A stretch of 29,530 nucleotides of DNA, from NCBI GenBank assembly GCA_964521025.1, contig CAZFPK010000040.1:1-29530 (forward strand). The letters are read 5' to 3'. A model generated the notes under the pieces. That model had not been told where the DNA came from, searched no databases, and saw only the letters and a program-made list of their open reading frames with translations. This DNA comes from DRTC01 sp964521025. Lineage in GTDB: Bacteria; Cloacimonadota; Cloacimonadia; Cloacimonadales; TCS61. How positions within the stretch are numbered: position 1 is the first letter of the stretch; every line of letters begins with the position of its first letter. Position numbers and translations under genes: made by a program. Positions 24,567 through 29,530 of the stretch are shown here, one piece after another.

Positions 24567-27500
24567 ATGCCAAAAAAAACAAATCTATTCGTATTCTTAA
24601 CAATTATGTTAGGAATGGTATTTCTGATGCCGCAATCGGTTTTCGCAACCGATAATTTCCCGGGAACTTGCCTGGAGTTTGACGGCAGTGATGATCATGT
24701 TTCCATTCCGTCCGATACTTCCCTGGATAATCCCCAATTTACAGCAGAATTTTGGGTAAAAATGGATGAACCCGGTAATTGGGAAGCAATTATCGATAAA
24801 GGTCGAGACAACGATTCTGACTGGTATTTCCTGACCGGAAGCACGGGACAAACCGAAGGTGTGATCTTCGGAATTGGTAATGGAAGCGGACGACGAGAGA
24901 TCAGTTATTCCTGGAATGACTCATTATGGCATCATGTTGCCGGAACTTACGATGGCTCTATTATGACATTGATCATCGATGGTGAGAGCAAAGGTTCATC
25001 GACATATTCCATGAATAACACAACTAATAATATTTGTTTCGGCAGTCGTCGTAATCAGAGTTGGCATTTCGAAGGTAAATTAGATGAAATAGTGATTTGG
25101 AACAATGCCCGGACAGAACAGGAAATCCGGGAAAATATGTACCTGTCTTTCACCGGAGCGGAAACAGGTTTAGTTTCTTTATGGCAATTGAACGAAGGTT
25201 CCGGTACAACCGCCGCAGATGTTATCAGCGGAAATAACGGTACCCTGAATAATATGGACAATGATGACTGGATCGACTCTACCATCCCGTTCGGAGATGG
25301 AGCGAGCAATACGCAAATAGTAATCACCACCGGAGATGTCGATTTTACCGGAACCGGTCTTTCCATGTTTTTCACGGAAAAAACCGGAACCGATACGATT
25401 GTTACAACTCGCATCGATACGATCCCGAACTTGATCCCAACCGAACCATACGACCTTTTTGATCAACAATACTGGATTGTTGATCAATACAGCAGCGGCA
25501 CTTTCGAAACCGATTTAACCTTCACATTTAATGAAGACCTGACAGCCGCGGATGAATCGAATCCATCCCGAATAAAACTTTATACCCGAACTTCCAATAG
25601 TGATGGAGAATGGTTTTTCCTCGGAAAAGCCGAAAGTGTAAATGTTGCCACCGATCAGGCAACTTTTACCGGAATCACCGAATTCAGCCAGTTTATGGCA
25701 GGAAGATCAAATATTACTCATGTTTCCGGTCACATAACAGAAGATACAAATTGGCAGGAAACCATCAAAGTCGATGGTGATATCTACATCGATGACGGCA
25801 ATACTCTCACTTTAGAGCCTGGAACTACAGTAGAATTTCTTGGACATTACTTCATAGATGTGCAAGGCAGGCTGCTGGCACAAGGAACAGAAACAGATTC
25901 GATCACTTTTACGGTTGCCGATACAACCGGATATTATGATAAGACACACACGGGCTGGAATGGAATTATCTTTGATAATACTCCGGCGACAAACGACACT
26001 TCCAAAATTAGTTACTGCCTTTTGGAATATGGAAAAAGAACAAAAGGAGGAGCAGTTTATAGCTATTATACACGAAAACTTATTTTTTCTCACAATTCCT
26101 TCAGATACAATTATTCTTCGGGAACTGCACGAGAATGTGGTGGAGGTGCTATACATCTGAAATATTCTTTCATTCAAGTGCGGAATAATATCTTCACTCA
26201 TAATGAAGCAGAAAGCAGCGGAGGTGCTATTTTTATTGGAAACGAGAATGCAGAACAGCCTGATACTCTTTATATAATCGATAATGAAATTTGCTATAAT
26301 CAAGCAAATTCTTTATCTCATGGTGGAGGGGGGATTTCTTACCAATTGTTAGCATCATACGTTTTTGAAGATTTGAATCTGATCCATGACAATCATATTC
26401 ATCATAATATCACTGCGGCATATGGTGGTGGAATTGGCCAGCTTCATAATATATCAGGTGTAACAAATTTTGATGCGAACATCTCTGTTGTTGGAAATAC
26501 CATCGAGTATAATTCTGCTAAGGATGGAGGTGGAATAGCAGGTGTGGGCGGACAAATTCCCATCGAAGATAACTTCATCAAGTATAACATGGCAACAGAA
26601 GATGGAGGAGGTTTGTATGGTTGCGGGACAAACATCGAAAATAACGAGATAACGGATAATCAAGCTGATAATGACGGCGGTGGATTATGTGGTTGCTATT
26701 GGTATGCTGTTAATGAAATTATAGAAAACCAGATCATAAATAATCAAGCCGGTAATAATGGCGGTGGATTAAATGGCTGCAATGGAGACATAAGAGATAA
26801 TCAGATCACAGATAATCAAGCTGATAACAACGGCGGCGGGTTATATGATTGTGATGGAGATAAGATAGAAAATCAGATCACAGATAATCAAGCTGATAAC
26901 AACGGCGGCGGATTACATTCTTGTGGTGGAGAAATGTTAAAAAATCTAATCACTAATAATCAAGCTGTTTACGACGGTGGTGGATTATATTCTTGTGAGA
27001 CTGTTTTGATCAATAATCTGATCACCGGTAATCAAGCTGAAAATGGTGGTGGAATGGTTTTTGATACGAATTCCGGTTCATCTCATATAAATAATACCAT
27101 CGCTAATAATGAAGCAGATAATAATGGAGGTGGTATTCTCGTATCTTCTACTTCGACTTATACAACTGCTTTTACAAATAACATAATTTATGGAAATACT
27201 GCTGATAATGCCGGAAATCAGGTTTACCTGTCCTCTGATAATGATCCGAATTTCTATTATTGCAACATCCAGGGAAGCAGCACTGCTTTTGACGGTCCCG
27301 GCAGCGGTGCTAACTATAATGGAGATTATGAAAACAATGTTGATTTCGATCCTTATTTTCCGGGTTCCGGAGATCATCCTTACCAATTAACTCAAAGATC
27401 AGTTTGTCTGAATAATGGAATTCCGGATACAACCGGTTATGGATTACCGGACACTGATTTTATGGGAAATCCAAGAATTTATGATAACTTATACGATATT

Positions 27501-29396
27501 ATAGATATTGGAGCTTACGAATTGTTAGCAGATCCAACCAGGGAATATATTTACGAAGATACTCTTTCCCAGGATACATTTTGGAATAATGGTCGTACCG
27601 ATACACTGATTATTGCGACTGATATCACAGTAAATGATAGTGTTACTCTCTATATTGAACCCGGGAAACATCTCATCTTTGCCGGTCACTATTTTATGGA
27701 AATCCAGGGATGTTTATCAGCTCAAGGTGCAGTTAATGATTCCATAACTTTCACAGTGCTCGATACGACCGGTTATTCTGCTAATACTCATACCGGTTGG
27801 AACGGAATTCGTTTCGATGATACATCCGCATCTAATGATAGTTCCAAAATAGAATACTGCATTTTGGAATTCTCAAAAGCAGATAAAGGTGGTGCTGTTT
27901 ATATTTATTACTTTGATAAAACAGTCTTGAAACATTGCAGATTCAGCAATAATTACGCCACTGAAGATGGTGGTGCATTATATTTTAAGTATTCAACCGC
28001 TAAAATACAAAATTGTATTATCGATTATAATGAAACTCTTTTTAGAGGTGGTGGAATGTTTTTTGATGGATCTGATGCAATAATTCAGGATTGTGAAATA
28101 AACAGTAACAGAAGTGAAAGTCTGGGTGGCGGAATCTGGGGTGACGGGTATCTAGATGATTCTTTTTCAATTAGTAATTGTGAGTTGAAATACAATTATG
28201 CCCAACAGGGAGGAGCAATGTATCTTTTTCGAACCAAGGGCTCTCTAATTGATAATGAGATGAGTTATAATGAAGCTGAAGAGAAAGGAGGTGCTCTTTG
28301 TGCCAGGGGAACTCCGGAGGATGAGTGTCAAATGGAAGGTAATTCCTTTCATCATAATGTTTCCGGTGATACCGGTGGTGCTTTTTATGGATATAATACA
28401 GGTGATCTTTCTATAATAAACAATACATTCTTAGATAATGTTTCCAACGGGAGCGGAGGTGGTTTATACTTTGATCAGCTTCATTGGGTCAGTGGTTTCG
28501 AGATGATCAATAACCTGATCGCCTATAATACCGCCGGTTCGGATGGAGGAGGTTTAAGATGTCCAATTTCACCTTATGGGTATTCTCAGAAGTTTATAAA
28601 TAACACAATATGTCATAACAGTTCCGCCGGGAATGGCGGCGGTATATCTGCATTTGCATATAAAAGCGACATCATTAATTCTATCATTTTCGATAATAGT
28701 GCAGACGGCAGCGGTGATCAAATAGATATCAGAGACAGTCAAGGTGGAGATTCACTATACATAGCATATTGTGATGTTGAAGGTGGTTTAGCTGGAATTT
28801 CCACAAATGGAATACCTGTGATCTATGAAAACAATATCGATGAAAACCCACTGTTCGTTGGAACCAGGGATCACCCTTTTGCTTTGACAGTTTTATCTCC
28901 CTGCATAAACACAGCGAATCCTGACATATCCGGTTTGAATCTTCCGGAATATGACCTGGCAGGAAATTTCAGGATTTACGATGGTCTAATCGATATTATC
29001 GATATGGGAGGGTATGAATATCAGGGTGATGTTTATCTCGAACCTCCGCTGAATGTCTCGATCGCTGTATCCGATTCTGTTTATATCACCTGGGATGTTG
29101 TCGCCGGAGCAAATTCCTACAAAATCTATGCATCCGATGATCCATACACAGAAGATTGGGGAACTGCTGTCGATTCGGTTGCGGTGACGAGTTGGACTGA
29201 TCCGATCAGCGAAGATAAAGAATTCTATCGAGTTGTTGCTTCGACGGAAACTACGAGAAGTAATACTTCCAAACAGGTTGGTGCTTTTCGAATTAACACG
29301 GTTAATTCACTCCAAAAGAAATCCCTTTCCGAAGATTCCCTCAAAGAAATTATTCCAAATAAAATTCGGAAAGTTCAAAGAATAAAGAAAAAATAA
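24567..29396 (+). CDS. Large secreted surface protein: LamG domain, two right-handed beta-helix modules, FN3-like C-terminus
   Basis: ATG 24567 was chosen because AAGGAGG lies just upstream and a signal peptide follows (MPKKTNLFVFLTIMLGMVFL, cleavage near VFA-TDN, residue 28). Of 1609 residues, 30-205 are a concanavalin/LamG-like domain (LEFDGSDDHVSIP, WHHVAGTYDG, GKLDEIVIWNNARTEQEI). Two homologous modules start near 383 and 991. Each has a cap (LEPGTTVEFLGHYF; IEPGKHLIFAGHYF), HTGWNGI, Gly/Asn-rich beta-helix coils (ITDNQADNNGGGL) and a closing block (DHPYQLTQRSVCLNNG; DHPFALTVLSPCINTA) ending in DIGAYE or DMGGYE. From about 1490 there is an FN3-like domain (YITWDVVAGANSYKIYASDD), then a lysine-rich tail. 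It is probably displayed outside the cell as an adhesin or polysaccharide-binding protein; no lyase catalytic residues were identified. Confidence 0.88.
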   Translation: MPKKTNLFVFLTIMLGMVFLMPQSVFATDNFPGTCLEFDGSDDHVSIPSDTSLDNPQFTAEFWVKMDEPGNWEAIIDKGRDNDSDWYFLTGSTGQTEGVIFGIGNGSGRREISYSWNDSLWHHVAGTYDGSIMTLIIDGESKGSSTYSMNNTTNNICFGSRRNQSWHFEGKLDEIVIWNNARTEQEIRENMYLSFTGAETGLVSLWQLNEGSGTTAADVISGNNGTLNNMDNDDWIDSTIPFGDGASNTQIVITTGDVDFTGTGLSMFFTEKTGTDTIVTTRIDTIPNLIPTEPYDLFDQQYWIVDQYSSGTFETDLTFTFNEDLTAADESNPSRIKLYTRTSNSDGEWFFLGKAESVNVATDQATFTGITEFSQFMAGRSNITHVSGHITEDTNWQETIKVDGDIYIDDGNTLTLEPGTTVEFLGHYFIDVQGRLLAQGTETDSITFTVADTTGYYDKTHTGWNGIIFDNTPATNDTSKISYCLLEYGKRTKGGAVYSYYTRKLIFSHNSFRYNYSSGTARECGGGAIHLKYSFIQVRNNIFTHNEAESSGGAIFIGNENAEQPDTLYIIDNEICYNQANSLSHGGGGISYQLLASYVFEDLNLIHDNHIHHNITAAYGGGIGQLHNISGVTNFDANISVVGNTIEYNSAKDGGGIAGVGGQIPIEDNFIKYNMATEDGGGLYGCGTNIENNEITDNQADNDGGGLCGCYWYAVNEIIENQIINNQAGNNGGGLNGCNGDIRDNQITDNQADNNGGGLYDCDGDKIENQITDNQADNNGGGLHSCGGEMLKNLITNNQAVYDGGGLYSCETVLINNLITGNQAENGGGMVFDTNSGSSHINNTIANNEADNNGGGILVSSTSTYTTAFTNNIIYGNTADNAGNQVYLSSDNDPNFYYCNIQGSSTAFDGPGSGANYNGDYENNVDFDPYFPGSGDHPYQLTQRSVCLNNGIPDTTGYGLPDTDFMGNPRIYDNLYDIIDIGAYELLADPTREYIYEDTLSQDTFWNNGRTDTLIIATDITVNDSVTLYIEPGKHLIFAGHYFMEIQGCLSAQGAVNDSITFTVLDTTGYSANTHTGWNGIRFDDTSASNDSSKIEYCILEFSKADKGGAVYIYYFDKTVLKHCRFSNNYATEDGGALYFKYSTAKIQNCIIDYNETLFRGGGMFFDGSDAIIQDCEINSNRSESLGGGIWGDGYLDDSFSISNCELKYNYAQQGGAMYLFRTKGSLIDNEMSYNEAEEKGGALCARGTPEDECQMEGNSFHHNVSGDTGGAFYGYNTGDLSIINNTFLDNVSNGSGGGLYFDQLHWVSGFEMINNLIAYNTAGSDGGGLRCPISPYGYSQKFINNTICHNSSAGNGGGISAFAYKSDIINSIIFDNSADGSGDQIDIRDSQGGDSLYIAYCDVEGGLAGISTNGIPVIYENNIDENPLFVGTRDHPFALTVLSPCINTANPDISGLNLPEYDLAGNFRIYDGLIDIIDMGGYEYQGDVYLEPPLNVSIAVSDSVYITWDVVAGANSYKIYASDDPYTEDWGTAVDSVAVTSWTDPISEDKEFYRVVASTETTRSNTSKQVGAFRINTVNSLQKKSLSEDSLKEIIPNKIRKVQRIKKK
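26640..27060 (+). repeat. In-frame 72-bp tandem repeats coding for beta-helix coils
   Basis: The coil unit (about 24 codons) containing ATAATCAAGCTGATAA and GGCGGTGGATTA recurs in tandem. A 41-base block is identical at 26799-26839 and 26871-26911, exactly 72 bases apart; weaker copies lie on both sides (starting near 26641, 26728, 26940 and 27010). Confidence 0.85.
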
Positions 29397-29478
29397 CTCA
29401 TCCCCTAACTCCTTCTATTGTGAAGAGAAGGAGAACAGAAGTCATCCCTCTCTTCTCAAGAGAGGGACTGAGGGTGGT
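29397..29478. repeat. CTCACCCC-type hairpin repeats, copies C1 and C2, after the surface protein gene
   Basis: C1 begins directly after the stop codon (CTCATCCCCTAA) with stem CTCCTTCT/AGAAGGAG at 29409-29433. C2 has a perfect 9-bp stem CCCTCTCTT/AAGAGAGGG at 29446-29466 and ends in GACTGAGGGTGGT, reading the other way. The pair repeats the head-to-head layout of copies A and B and could act as a transcript end or 3' stabiliser. Confidence 0.7.
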
Positions 29479-29490
29479 ACAAACCGGTCG

Positions 29491-29526
29491 CATAGGTAAC
29501 AGAATAAACTTGGCACATAGGTGACA
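29491..29526. repeat. Direct repeats at right edge, possible insertion-sequence end
   Basis: CATAGGTAACA (29491-29501) and CATAGGTGACA (29516-29526) are near-identical direct repeats 25 bases apart, running to the window edge. Repeated short motifs like this are common at the ends of some integrase-type insertion sequences (IS21/IS481-like), but no transposase is within the window. Confidence 0.35.
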
Positions 29527-29530
29527 CATG

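Noticed and set aside
26640..27060. CRISPR-like array
   Set aside because: The repeats are in frame within a long coding sequence, have a 72-bp period, and the segments between them are related rather than unique.
29510..29526. Second sigma-54 promoter (TTGGCACATAGGTGACA)
   Set aside because: It has the TGGCAC part but no GC at the correct distance; the match comes from the direct repeat.

Overview
The window looks like chromosomal DNA of an uncultured, AT-rich, Gram-negative bacterium. The outer-membrane features (TolC-type channel, two other exported surface or barrel proteins, HtrA), the long secreted beta-helix protein with LamG and FN3-like domains, and the many small intergenic palindromes would fit Cloacimonadota or a related phylum. 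That placement is a judgement from style, not from a marker gene. No rRNA, tRNA or CRISPR array was seen.

Layout. Positions 1-760 (minus) hold the N-terminal part of a membrane-anchored TPR protein that runs off the left edge. 761-1297 is non-coding and packed with palindromes. 1298-2950 (minus) is a TGS/uridine-kinase-type nucleoside kinase, divergent from a secreted PDZ plus papain-like-fold protein (3192-4523); a 7-bp tandem repeat lies between them. 4604-7843 (minus) holds an integral membrane protein, a probable outer-membrane barrel and an NAD-dependent epimerase. From 8200 all genes read rightward: adenylate kinase, a KtrB/KtrA potassium uptake pair followed by a PAS-only membrane protein, and an RluA-family pseudouridine synthase. 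An AT-rich island follows (13346-14990) with two MNT/HEPN nucleotidyltransferase modules around a small Cys-rich DUF6485-type gene. Then come ribBA, a DUF445-like membrane protein, and a TolC / HtrA / membrane-fusion-protein group that lacks an adjacent inner-membrane pump.

The most interesting part is 21224-29396. It encodes a TPR-containing sigma-54 activator (AAA+ and Fis-type HTH, no receiver domain). Downstream are three matching palindromes of the form YGGAC-N6-GTCCA at 23657, 23826 and 23918, then a sigma-54 type -24/-12 element (GG-N10-GC) at 24008-24023. Next is a small protein resembling a degenerate receiver domain, and then a 1609-residue secreted beta-helix protein with very recent 72-bp internal repeats. 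I read this as a self-contained circuit in which the activator binds its own downstream enhancer sites and switches on a surface protein. The regulatory link is inferred.

A second notable point is that both HEPN genes in the MNT/HEPN island are broken by a one-base deletion, while both nucleotidyltransferase partners are intact. Several families of short palindromes and one possible miniature transposon occupy the gaps, and the right edge may be the end of an insertion sequence.
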